NCBI RefSeq assembly: GCF_003402475.1
Contig: NZ_BFAB01000014.1
Location: 42,422 to 106,421, forward strand
Direction of reading: 5' to 3'
Length of the DNA stretch: 64,000 bases
From: Mycobacterium sp. MFM001
Lineage (GTDB): Bacteria; Actinomycetota; Actinomycetes; Mycobacteriales; Mycobacteriaceae
In this document: positions 26,417 through 33,726 of the stretch, piece after piece
Position numbering within the stretch: position 1 is the first letter of the stretch
Layout: each line of letters begins with the position of its first letter
The notes under the pieces: model-generated
The model's input: the letters and a program-made list of their open reading frames with translations, nothing else
What the model was told of the DNA's origin: nothing
Database searches by the model: none
Made by a program: the position numbers and the translations under genes

Positions 26417-26919
26417 GGTACCAGCTCGATGTGGTCGCCGCCGACGTCGTCGACGTGGTGAAGTTCGCCGGCGGCTGGCTGTTCGACCGGGCGATGGCCG
26501 GCTGGGACGTGACGGTCCTGGTCGCCGACCATCCCGACGAGCGGCCGCTGCAGATCCTCGGCGCCGGGGTTGTCGACCTCGAATACGCGCTGGCGACGGT
26601 GGGGCAGCGCCCGCGTCCGCAGACCCTGGCCGCCGCCGCCGACCTCATCGGATGCGATTCGAGGGTTCGGCAGGGCGTGCTGCAGGCCCTCGACCACGGC
26701 GTCACCGAGGTAACGCTGTGGGGAGAGACCTGGCCGCCCGAGCTGAACGACAATGTCGGGCTCGTCCAGCACCGGCTCAGCGCCGCCGCCCGAGCCTTCA
26801 AGGCCCAGGCCCTCGCGGCGGCCGGGATGCCGGCATGCCCCATCGGCGATGTCGAGTCCTTCCGCAGCGGCGCGATGGTGTCCCCGTCCGTCGCGGCCGA
26901 CCTCATTCCCGCCAGCTAA
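26413..26919 (+). CDS. Hypothetical protein co-transcribed with TetR
   Basis: A 168-residue protein that I do not recognise. It has a central FAGGWLFDRAMAGWDVTVLVAD segment and no signal peptide, membrane helix or cofactor motif. GTG 26413 overlaps the TetR stop (GTGA), so the two are translationally coupled and it may modulate or sense together with the regulator. The open frame continues upstream within the TetR gene, without support. Confidence 0.7.
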   Translation: MRYQLDVVAADVVDVVKFAGGWLFDRAMAGWDVTVLVADHPDERPLQILGAGVVDLEYALATVGQRPRPQTLAAAADLIGCDSRVRQGVLQALDHGVTEVTLWGETWPPELNDNVGLVQHRLSAAARAFKAQALAAAGMPACPIGDVESFRSGAMVSPSVAADLIPAS

Positions 26920-26960
26920 CCCCCGCCACTCTGCTCCGTTGACGTCGAAGCGCTCCCTAT

Positions 26961-26975
26961 GGAAATGTAATACTC
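26961..26975. promoter_or_regulatory. Putative operator, weak 9/12 palindrome copy
   Basis: GGAAAT-GTA-ATACTC, 21 bp start-to-start from the better copy at 26982. The two copies alternate with direct repeats CTCATAGCTGAGA and CTCACTAGCTGAGA, so the region may bind two dimers on the same face of the helix. Confidence 0.35.
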
Positions 26976-26981
26976 ATAGCT

Positions 26982-26996
26982 GAGAGGGACATTCTC
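26982..26996. promoter_or_regulatory. Putative operator, 10/12 palindrome copy
   Basis: GAGAGG-GAC-ATTCTC ends 32 bp before the P450 start at 27029 and is the likely control site for the P450/ferredoxin/DUF1330/SDR operon. Confidence 0.5.
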
Positions 26997-27028
26997 ACTA
27001 GCTGAGATTGCGCGAACGGAGCAGCAGG

Positions 27029-28312
27029 ATGGCGGACGAGTTGACCGCGATGGATTTCTTCCGGGACGACCGGCTCCTCGAGAACCCCTACGCCTACTTC
27101 GACGCGCTGCGCGGCAAGTGCCCGGTCACCCGCGAACCGCATCACGGGGTGACGATGGTGACCGGGTGGGAGGAGGCCGTCGAGGTTGCCAACAACGCCG
27201 AGACGTTCTCGTCGTGCATCTCGGTGACGGGTCCGTTCCCCGGCTTCCCAGTGCCGCTCGAGGGCGACGACGTGACCGAGCTGATCGAGCAGCATCGTGA
27301 CGAGTTGCCGTTCAGCGACCAGCTGCCCACGCTCGACCCGCCTACCCACACCAATCACCGTGCGCTGCTGATGCGGTTGATTACGCCCAAGCGTCTCAAG
27401 GAGAACGAAGACGCCATGTGGGTGCTGGCCGATCGGGTGCTCGACGATTTCCTGGCGCCGGGTCACGGCGAGTTCATCAAGGGGTTCGCGGGCCCGTTCA
27501 CGCTGCTGGTGATCGCCGACCTTTTGGGTGTGCCGGAAGAAGACCGCGGCGAGTTCGTCAAAGGCATTCACCGCAACGCGGGCGGCGGGGTCGGCAGCAC
27601 CGGTGAAAAGTCGTTGTCGCACAGTCCACTTGAGTTCCTGTACGGCACGTTCTCGGACTACATCGAGGATCGGCGCCGATCGCCCCGCGACGACGTGCTG
27701 ACCGGACTGGCGACCGCCACGTTCCCCGACGGATCGGTTCCGGATGTGACCGACGTGGCTCGCGTCGCCACCAACGTGTTCTCAGCGGGCCAGGAGACCA
27801 CTGTGCGGCTGCTCGGCGCGGCACTGCAAGTCATCGGAGAGCGTCCCGACATTCAGGAGCGGTTGCGCAGTGACCGCAGTCTGATCCCCAACTTCATCGA
27901 GGAGGCGTTGCGCATCGAGAGCCCGGTCAAGGGCGACTTCCGGCTGTCCCGGGTGTCGACCAGCGTCGGCGGGGTCGAAATCCCTGCGGGCACAACGGTG
28001 ATGGTGGTCAACGGGGCCGCCAACCGGGACCCGAGGCGATTCGAAAACCCGGACACCTTCGACCCGGCCCGCAAGAACGCGCGACAGCACATCGCATTCG
28101 GCCGGGGGATTCATAGCTGCCCCGGTGCACCGTTGGCGCGGGCAGAGACTCGGGTGGCGATCGAGCGGTTGCTCGACCGCACCACCGAGATCAGGATTTC
28201 GGAGAGCAAGCACGGGCCGGCCGGCGAGCGGCGTTATCAGTATGTGCCGACCTATATCCTGCGCGGCCTGACCGAACTGCACCTTGAATTCGATCTGGAG
28301 GATGGTCGGTGA
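27029..28312 (+). CDS. Cytochrome P450
   Basis: A 427-residue P450 with the I-helix FSAGQETT, an EEALR ExxR helix and the heme loop FGRGIHSCPGAPLAR. ATG 27029 is preceded by GGAGCAGCAGG; an upstream in-frame start adds seven residues of no value. It overlaps the ferredoxin gene by four bases (ATGA-type), a clear P450-redox partner pair. The substrate is unknown. Confidence 0.95.
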   Translation: MADELTAMDFFRDDRLLENPYAYFDALRGKCPVTREPHHGVTMVTGWEEAVEVANNAETFSSCISVTGPFPGFPVPLEGDDVTELIEQHRDELPFSDQLPTLDPPTHTNHRALLMRLITPKRLKENEDAMWVLADRVLDDFLAPGHGEFIKGFAGPFTLLVIADLLGVPEEDRGEFVKGIHRNAGGGVGSTGEKSLSHSPLEFLYGTFSDYIEDRRRSPRDDVLTGLATATFPDGSVPDVTDVARVATNVFSAGQETTVRLLGAALQVIGERPDIQERLRSDRSLIPNFIEEALRIESPVKGDFRLSRVSTSVGGVEIPAGTTVMVVNGAANRDPRRFENPDTFDPARKNARQHIAFGRGIHSCPGAPLARAETRVAIERLLDRTTEIRISESKHGPAGERRYQYVPTYILRGLTELHLEFDLEDGR

Positions 28313-28497
28313 AGGCCAGAGTCGACGAGGAGCGCTGCCGCGGGCACGGGATCTGCACCACCATCTGCCCGTCGGTGTTCGAAATCAACGACGACGGCTA
28401 TTCGGTCGTCACCGTGGCCGAGATTCCCGCCGAGTTCGAGGACGCGGTCCGGGACGCCGTCAAAGATTGTCCCGAGCAGGCCATCGAAGCGAGTTAG
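28309..28497 (+). CDS. Single-cluster ferredoxin for P450 (CxxHxxC type)
   Basis: A 62-residue ferredoxin. Ligands are C10, C16 and C54 (remote CPEQAI), with histidine 13 at the variable second-ligand position. C20 is an extra cysteine where the other three ferredoxins of the window have alanine or isoleucine. Members of this actinobacterial group usually hold a [3Fe-4S] cluster and feed P450s; the histidine and extra cysteine leave room for another cluster form. It is co-transcribed with the upstream P450. Confidence 0.93.
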   Translation: MKARVDEERCRGHGICTTICPSVFEINDDGYSVVTVAEIPAEFEDAVRDAVKDCPEQAIEAS

Positions 28498-28505
28498 GGG
28501 TTCAA

Positions 28506-28793
28506 ATGCCAAAGGGCTACGTCATTCTCACCGAGGCCATCAAAGATCCGGAGGGGATGAAGGCCTACGCCAAGGCCGCCGGAGGCGCGATGGCCGGCGT
28601 CAACATCCTCGCGGTCGATACCGCCCCGAAGGTGGTCGAAGGCAGCTGGCACGGCGACCAGACCGTCGTGCTGGAATTCGAATCGGTCGATGCCGCACGT
28701 GCCTGGTATGAATCCGAGGGCTACCAGAAAGCGGCCAAGTTGCGGCAGGCGGCCGCCGACTGCAACGCGGTGATCCTCGCCGGTTTTGCCTGA
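28506..28793 (+). CDS. DUF1330 domain protein
   Basis: A 95-residue alpha/beta protein of the DUF1330 ferredoxin-like (dimeric barrel) fold: GYVILTEAIKDPEGMKAYAK at the start, VVLEFESVDAARAWYES later. Function unproved; relatives often accompany oxidative catabolic genes. Eight bases separate it from the ferredoxin stop. The next SDR overlaps or abuts its end. Confidence 0.85.
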   Translation: MPKGYVILTEAIKDPEGMKAYAKAAGGAMAGVNILAVDTAPKVVEGSWHGDQTVVLEFESVDAARAWYESEGYQKAAKLRQAAADCNAVILAGFA

Positions 28794-29637
28794 CGTGCAA
28801 GGAGTTTCGGTCATCACCGGCGGGGCCGGCGGCATGGGACTGGCGACGGCGAAGATCGTCGGCCGCGAGTATCCCGTCGTCATCAGCGATGTCGACGGTG
28901 ATCGGCTGGATGACGCGGCGACCGAGCTGAAGGACTCGGGCATCGTAGCTACGGCGGTGGTCTGTGACATCACCGACCGGGAGTCCGTCGCGGAACTTGT
29001 CGAGACGTCGAGCGCGCTGGGAACGGTCGCATCCGTCATTCACACGGCGGGCGTGAGTCCGAGCATGGGCGGCGCCGAGATGATCATGCGGATCAATGCG
29101 GTGGGCACGGTCAACGTCAACGAGAGTTTCTTCAAGGTCGTCGGTGAAGGCTCCGCGATCGTCAACGTCGCGTCGATGGCAGCACATATGTTGCCTGAAT
29201 CGTTTGTTCCGACAAAACGATTCAGCACAGCGCTGCGCGACGAGCGCGCATTCATGAAAAAGATGATGGCGGTGTGCGGCCTGGTTCCGGAGAGGGCGCG
29301 ACCGGGCATGGCGTACAGCATCAGCAAGAGTTTTGTGCGGTGGTATTGCACGTCGCAGGCGGGCCGATTCGGGAGCCGCGGCGCACGTATCCTGTCGGTG
29401 TCGCCGGGCTCAATCGACACCGCGATGGGCCGGCTGGAAGAGCAAAGCGGTGCCGGTGCAATGGTCAACTACGCCGCGCTCAAGCGATTCGGGAAGGCGG
29501 AGGAGATCGCCGAACTACTGGCGTTTTGCGCGAGCGAGAAAGCCGGCTACCTCACCGGTACCGACATCCTGTGCGACGGCGGAACGGTGGCCTCGATGAC
29601 ATTGCGGGACAAGCTGACCGTGGGGCGCAAGCCGTAA
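28786..29637 (+). CDS. SDR family oxidoreductase
   Basis: A short-chain dehydrogenase with TGGAGGMG at the cofactor site, NVASMAA and the catalytic YSISK, ending in LCDGG. The start is either TTG 28786, overlapping the DUF1330 gene by 8 bp, or GTG 28795 just after its stop; neither has a strong Shine-Dalgarno. An unusually long segment lies between the serine and tyrosine regions (PESFVPTKRFSTALRDE), which may form a substrate lid. It probably oxidises the P450 product. Confidence 0.85.
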   Translation: MPDVQGVSVITGGAGGMGLATAKIVGREYPVVISDVDGDRLDDAATELKDSGIVATAVVCDITDRESVAELVETSSALGTVASVIHTAGVSPSMGGAEMIMRINAVGTVNVNESFFKVVGEGSAIVNVASMAAHMLPESFVPTKRFSTALRDERAFMKKMMAVCGLVPERARPGMAYSISKSFVRWYCTSQAGRFGSRGARILSVSPGSIDTAMGRLEEQSGAGAMVNYAALKRFGKAEEIAELLAFCASEKAGYLTGTDILCDGGTVASMTLRDKLTVGRKP

Positions 29638-29678
29638 CCGGTTGAGCCGCAGTTAGAACGGTGGTGGCTCGCAAGGTG

Positions 29679-29756
29679 TCGCCGATTCGCGGTCTTTATG
29701 TCGCCGATTCGCAGCAAGGGTTTCGCCGATTTGCGTATATTTGCTTGCCGATCGGC
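29679..29756. repeat. Four 12-bp repeats spaced exactly 22 bp
   Basis: TCGCCGATTCGC occurs at 29679 and 29701, TCGCCGATTTGC at 29723 and TTGCCGATCGGC at 29745, each start 22 bp after the last. The 10-bp spacers are unrelated. A further CCGAT near 29771 is nearly in phase. The array lies in the 158-bp gap between convergent genes, where no promoter is expected. It could be a protein-binding array, a remnant of a tandem repeat or an RNA element. Confidence 0.6.
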
Positions 29757-29795
29757 GATACCTGGCGGCACCGATGCTGCGGGGTCCGCCCGCCG

Positions 29796-29990
29796 CTACT
29801 CCTTGATCGAGATGGCCTGCCGCGGGCACTGTCGCACCGCGTCGCGGATTTGTTCCTCGTTCTCCGGGGTGACTTCGTCCTGCAGGACGGTCAGCATGTC
29901 GTCGTCGCCGAGGTGGAACACCTCGGGGATGATGCCCATGCAGACGCCATTGCTTTCGCACAGACCGAAATCGACTTCGACTTTTTTCAT
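29796..29990 (-). CDS. Single-cluster ferredoxin for P450 (CxxNxxC type)
   Basis: A 64-residue ferredoxin with C11, C17 and C55 as cluster ligands and asparagine 14 at the variable position. Its start (29990, MKKVEVDF) overlaps the stop of the P450 (ATGA), making it that enzyme's electron donor. The open frame extends upstream only inside the P450 gene. It is the last gene of the NuoF-to-P450 operon. Confidence 0.93.
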   Translation of the reverse strand: MKKVEVDFGLCESNGVCMGIIPEVFHLGDDDMLTVLQDEVTPENEEQIRDAVRQCPRQAISIKE

Positions 29991-31192
29991 CGCAGCACCT
30001 TCACCGGCACATTCAGCCAGCCCGCAACATTCTGCATGGTCACCCGCCGGCAATCTTCCCAATTCACCTCGTAGCGGGGCATGAAGTCCAGCAACCTATC
30101 CAGTGCGATACGGCTTTCCATTCGGGCCAATGCCGCGCCCAGGCAACTGTGAATCCCGTATCCCAACCCGAGATGTTGCGCCTCGGTGTGATCGCGCTCG
30201 ATGTCGAAAGTGTCGGCGTCGGTGAAGGCATCGGGATCGCGGTTCGCCGCGGCCTTCATCAAGAACACCGGCTTGCCGGCGGGAATCGTGCCACCGCTGA
30301 CGTGTGCTTCTTTCAAGGTGTAGCGGACGTTGTATTGCACTGGCCCCTCGTAGCGCAACAACTCCTCGACGGCACCCGGGATCTTGCTGCGGTCCTCGTA
30401 GAGCTTTTGCCATTGGTCGGGGTGGCGGGCGAAGATCACTGCCGCGCTGCCGATTAGCTTTGTCACCGTCTCTGCGCCCGCGCCGCCCAGCAACGTCGCA
30501 AAACCGCAGATCTCGATGTCGTCGAGGCGGCGCATCTTGCCGTCTTCGCCGGGGACTTCGGCGGCGATCAGTCGGCTGATCATGTCGTCCTGCGGCTTTT
30601 CGCGGCGCTCCTGCACCAACCCGTAGTAATACATTGCGGTCTCGACGTTGGCCTGCATGCCGGCTTCGGAGATTTCGATTTGTCCCGGTTCCCGGTGCAG
30701 GCTGGTATCGATCCAGTGCCGCACCTGTTGGCGGTATTCCTCCGGGACCCCGGCCATCGTGGTGATGACTTCGACCGGGAAAGGCGCGGAGAAGTCCTGC
30801 ACGACGTCGAAGTTGTCGGGATCGGCCTTGCTCAGGTACTTGTCGATCGCCGCCTCGACCGTCGGCTGCTGCGATTGGACGGCGCGGGGCGTGAACGCCT
30901 TGTTGAGCAGACTCCGCATGTGCCGGTGTTCGGGCGGGTCCATGAAGATGATCGACCTCTGCTCGGGCGAAATGCCCTTGCGCACCATCGCCAAGTCGCA
31001 GCCACGGCTGGAGGAAAAGGTCTCGAAGTCCTTGAGGGCTGCGGCAACGTCCTCGTGGCGGGTCAACGCGTAGAAGTCTTCTCGCTCGTCGTAGTAGAGG
31101 GGGGCGTCCTCGCGCATTCGTCGATATATCTCGAACGGATTGTTGAAGAACTCCTCGGAGAACGGATCGAAGACCACCTTTGGCTTGGTCAT
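29987..31192 (-). CDS. Cytochrome P450 with Leu replacing the heme-loop Phe
   Basis: A 401-residue P450 with I-helix GGAGAET, an EELLR ExxR helix and the heme loop LGYGIHSCLGAALAR. The phenylalanine that normally begins FGxGxHxC is leucine, which should alter the heme environment. It lies in the operon with two 3-hydroxyisobutyrate-dehydrogenase-like genes upstream (73-bp gap) and its ferredoxin downstream. The 73-bp gap holds no copy of the recurrent palindrome. Confidence 0.94.
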   Translation of the reverse strand: MTKPKVVFDPFSEEFFNNPFEIYRRMREDAPLYYDEREDFYALTRHEDVAAALKDFETFSSSRGCDLAMVRKGISPEQRSIIFMDPPEHRHMRSLLNKAFTPRAVQSQQPTVEAAIDKYLSKADPDNFDVVQDFSAPFPVEVITTMAGVPEEYRQQVRHWIDTSLHREPGQIEISEAGMQANVETAMYYYGLVQERREKPQDDMISRLIAAEVPGEDGKMRRLDDIEICGFATLLGGAGAETVTKLIGSAAVIFARHPDQWQKLYEDRSKIPGAVEELLRYEGPVQYNVRYTLKEAHVSGGTIPAGKPVFLMKAAANRDPDAFTDADTFDIERDHTEAQHLGLGYGIHSCLGAALARMESRIALDRLLDFMPRYEVNWEDCRRVTMQNVAGWLNVPVKVLR

Positions 31193-31265
31193 TGCATCTC
31201 CTCAGCGGCGGGCTGGCGGCTGGAGCCTTTACGACGGAAGGCTTGACTGTAACGCTAACGGTAAA

Positions 31266-32054
31266 TCACTTTTCTCGGGAAGAAAACACCTCAATCACGT
31301 TTTCCAGCACCCCGAGATCACTGCCCAGTTCGGCGGCGACGCCGCGCACCACGGCGACGTCTTTGCCGACGAATTCACCGGCCATTTGGGTGAACGATGC
31401 GACGGAGCCGCCCGCCGCGACCAGGTCCAGTACCCGGCTGGCGGCGCTGCCATGCGGAAGTGCCGCCAGCAGCGTCGGCTCGGGGATACCGAGCCGATCC
31501 CCGAGGTCGACTGACGCCGACAGCAACCCGATCTGCGCCGCGAACAGCGCATTGTTGACCAGCTTGACCTTCTGGCCGGCGCCGAGCGGGCCTACGTGCA
31601 GCACCGGATCGCCGTAGCAGCTCAATACCGGTCGCGCCCGCGCCACCGCCTCGTCGGTGCCGCCCACGAACAACGTCAGCTCGCCTGCGGCCGCGTTGTG
31701 CGGGCCGCCGCTGACCGGGGCATCGACCACCTCGACCGCAAGCGACCTGGCGATGTTCTCAACCGTGCGCGGACTTCCGGTGGTGTGCACGACCAATACC
31801 GATCCGGGAGCCATCGAGAGGCCGCCGTCCAGACAGACCTGGCGCACCTGTTCGTCGCTGAAGACGCAGACCACCACGACGTCGGCCTGGCTTGCCACCG
31901 ATGCGACGTCCGCCACCGCCGTCGCACCCAATTGACTGACGGCTGCCCGCTTTTCGTCGGATCGGCCCAGCGCCCGGACAGCATGGCCCGCCTCGACCAG
32001 CCGGGCCACCATCGGCCGGCCCATCCGTCCTGCGCCGATGAATCCGACTCTCAC
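31266..32054 (-). CDS. NAD(P)-dependent 3-hydroxyisobutyrate dehydrogenase-like oxidoreductase
   Basis: A 262-residue beta-hydroxyacid dehydrogenase. The N-terminal GFIGAGRMGRPM is the dinucleotide site, SGGPHNA the substrate loop and GAGQKVKLVNN carries the catalytic lysine and asparagine. It should oxidise a 3-hydroxy acid, such as 3-hydroxyisobutyrate or a branched analogue, to an aldehyde. It is a tandem paralogue of the next upstream gene and overlaps it by four bases. Confidence 0.88.
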   Translation of the reverse strand: MRVGFIGAGRMGRPMVARLVEAGHAVRALGRSDEKRAAVSQLGATAVADVASVASQADVVVVCVFSDEQVRQVCLDGGLSMAPGSVLVVHTTGSPRTVENIARSLAVEVVDAPVSGGPHNAAAGELTLFVGGTDEAVARARPVLSCYGDPVLHVGPLGAGQKVKLVNNALFAAQIGLLSASVDLGDRLGIPEPTLLAALPHGSAASRVLDLVAAGGSVASFTQMAGEFVGKDVAVVRGVAAELGSDLGVLENVIEVFSSREK

Positions 32055-32860
32055 CGGGGATGTTCCATCAGCGCCAGCGTGGCGTCGGCCGCATCAAGTA
32101 CCGCGCCGCCGTCGACGCCGGCGGTCTCGGCGATGTCGGCGACCAGGCGGACATCCTTCTGCAGCAGCGCACCGGCAAGCCCGGCAAGGCGGTCCAAACC
32201 ATCGGTGTCGCCGCCAAGAGCGTTGAGCGCGAAGCTGTTCCCGCTACCGCGCGAGATGACCTCAGTGAGGCGGTCCGGCAAGACGCCCAGTGCCTTGCCG
32301 AGCGACAGGGCGGTTGCCGCGGTTCCCAGGTTCGCGGTGAACAGCAGGTTGTTCAGCAGCTTGGTGGTCTGTCCGGAGCCCAGCGCACCGAGGTGCACGA
32401 TCGGATCGGCGTAGGTCTCGAACACCGGGCGGCAGCGCTCCACCACCTCGGGGTCACCCCCGACCATCACCAGGAGACGACCTTGTTCGACGGCCGGGGC
32501 GCCTCCGCTCACCGGTGCGTCGATCACCGAGACATCCTGGGCCGCGGCCTTCTTGGCCAACTCTTGGCATGTCTTGGGATGCACCGTGCTGTGTACGACG
32601 ATCACGCTGCCCGGCTTGGCGCCCGCCAACAGCCCGTCGGCGACTTCCTCCACGTCTGCGTCACCCACTACACACAGGCACATCAGGTCGCTGGCCGCGG
32701 CAAGTTCGGCCGGCGAGCCGGCCGCCTTGGCCGCCGTGTCGGCGAACGGCTCGAGCGACGCAGGCCTGCGCGCCCACAACGTCGTCGGGTAGCCGGCTTC
32801 GAGGATCCGCCGTGCCATCGGGGCGCCCTGGCTGCCCAGCCCGATAAATCCGACATGCAT
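32051..32860 (-). CDS. NAD(P)-dependent 3-hydroxyisobutyrate dehydrogenase-like oxidoreductase
   Basis: A 269-residue member of the same family with GFIGLGSQGAPM, the SGGAPAV loop and the catalytic GSGQTTKLLNN. ATG 32860 overlaps the hydrolase stop by one base. The pair with 31266 suggests a duplicated step, a hetero-oligomer, or two stereoisomers or chain forms of a branched hydroxy-acid intermediate. Confidence 0.88.
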   Translation of the reverse strand: MHVGFIGLGSQGAPMARRILEAGYPTTLWARRPASLEPFADTAAKAAGSPAELAAASDLMCLCVVGDADVEEVADGLLAGAKPGSVIVVHSTVHPKTCQELAKKAAAQDVSVIDAPVSGGAPAVEQGRLLVMVGGDPEVVERCRPVFETYADPIVHLGALGSGQTTKLLNNLLFTANLGTAATALSLGKALGVLPDRLTEVISRGSGNSFALNALGGDTDGLDRLAGLAGALLQKDVRLVADIAETAGVDGGAVLDAADATLALMEHPR

Positions 32861-33726
32861 CAACCGGCCTCCAAATCCGCGTCGGGGGCTAAACATTCGT
32901 CGACGAAAGCAAACACGCTTTGGTGGTATTCGGCAGCGGTGTGGCCGAGGCTGAGGTTGTGGCCGGCGCCGTGTTGCTCGTTGACGGTGAATCGCGGCGA
33001 GGCGGAGAACATGGCAGCGATCTCGGCCAGCGCCGCGGCATCGGACTGCCACACCTTTTCGTGTTCGGCGACACTGAATCGTACCGGAACCCGCACCTGC
33101 GCGGCCAGTGCGGGAAAGTCACGGCGAGGCCAGTCGGTGACCATCGCCGCTTCGTACGGCGCGCCGGTGGCGGAGTTTGTGAGACCGCCGAGTACCTCGG
33201 GCGGATACAGCTCCGTGGGATACCACAGGAGCTCGCGCAGGCCAGGCGGCCGGTGGGTCGCGCTGGCCGCCTTGAGAACCTCGCGTGCTGCCGGATGGTA
33301 ATGCCTTCCGGTGCCGGCCATTTCGATTCCGAGCAGATCTTCGCCGCGCGGATCGGCGGCCATCCGCAGCGCCAGCTCGCAGCCGTTCGAGTGGGCCACC
33401 ACGAACAACCCGCTCGGACGGTCGCCGAGAATGCGGTCGACGGCGCCGTAGGCCAGCCGGACCCGTTGCTCGGGCTCGACCATTGCCTCCGGGTAGGGCG
33501 CGGAGCTGCCGTAGCCCGGTCGGTCGAGTGCAATCACCGTAAAGCCAAGCGCTGCACCGGTTCTCAGCAACGACAGCGACGGATGGCCTGGGCAGTCGAA
33601 ATACGTTGCGGTGGTGCCTCCGCCGTGCAGTGCGACGACGACGGCCCGCGGCTCGCTGGCCTCAGCGACCAGCGCCGACATCGGGACGCCGTCGACGATC
33701 ACCACCCGGGGGCCCGGCGAGGTCAT
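32860..33726 (-). CDS. Alpha/beta-hydrolase
   Basis: A 288-residue alpha/beta-hydrolase with the oxyanion region HGGGTTATYF, the nucleophile elbow AHSNG and the histidine in GAGHNLSLGH. The family includes C-C hydrolases, esterases and lactonases. Start 33726 overlaps the stop of the DUF35-thiolase gene by four bases. Its operon neighbours suggest a role in opening a lactone or ester, or cleaving a C-C bond, of an oxidised ring intermediate; this is inference. Confidence 0.87.
   Translation of the reverse strand: MTSPGPRVVIVDGVPMSALVAEASEPRAVVVALHGGGTTATYFDCPGHPSLSLLRTGAALGFTVIALDRPGYGSSAPYPEAMVEPEQRVRLAYGAVDRILGDRPSGLFVVAHSNGCELALRMAADPRGEDLLGIEMAGTGRHYHPAAREVLKAASATHRPPGLRELLWYPTELYPPEVLGGLTNSATGAPYEAAMVTDWPRRDFPALAAQVRVPVRFSVAEHEKVWQSDAAALAEIAAMFSASPRFTVNEQHGAGHNLSLGHTAAEYHQSVFAFVDECLAPDADLEAG

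Noticed and set aside
31193..31265. GTAACGCTAACGG repeat before the P450 at 29987
   Set aside because: It looked like a possible operator, but no convincing inverted symmetry was found and no second copy occurs elsewhere.
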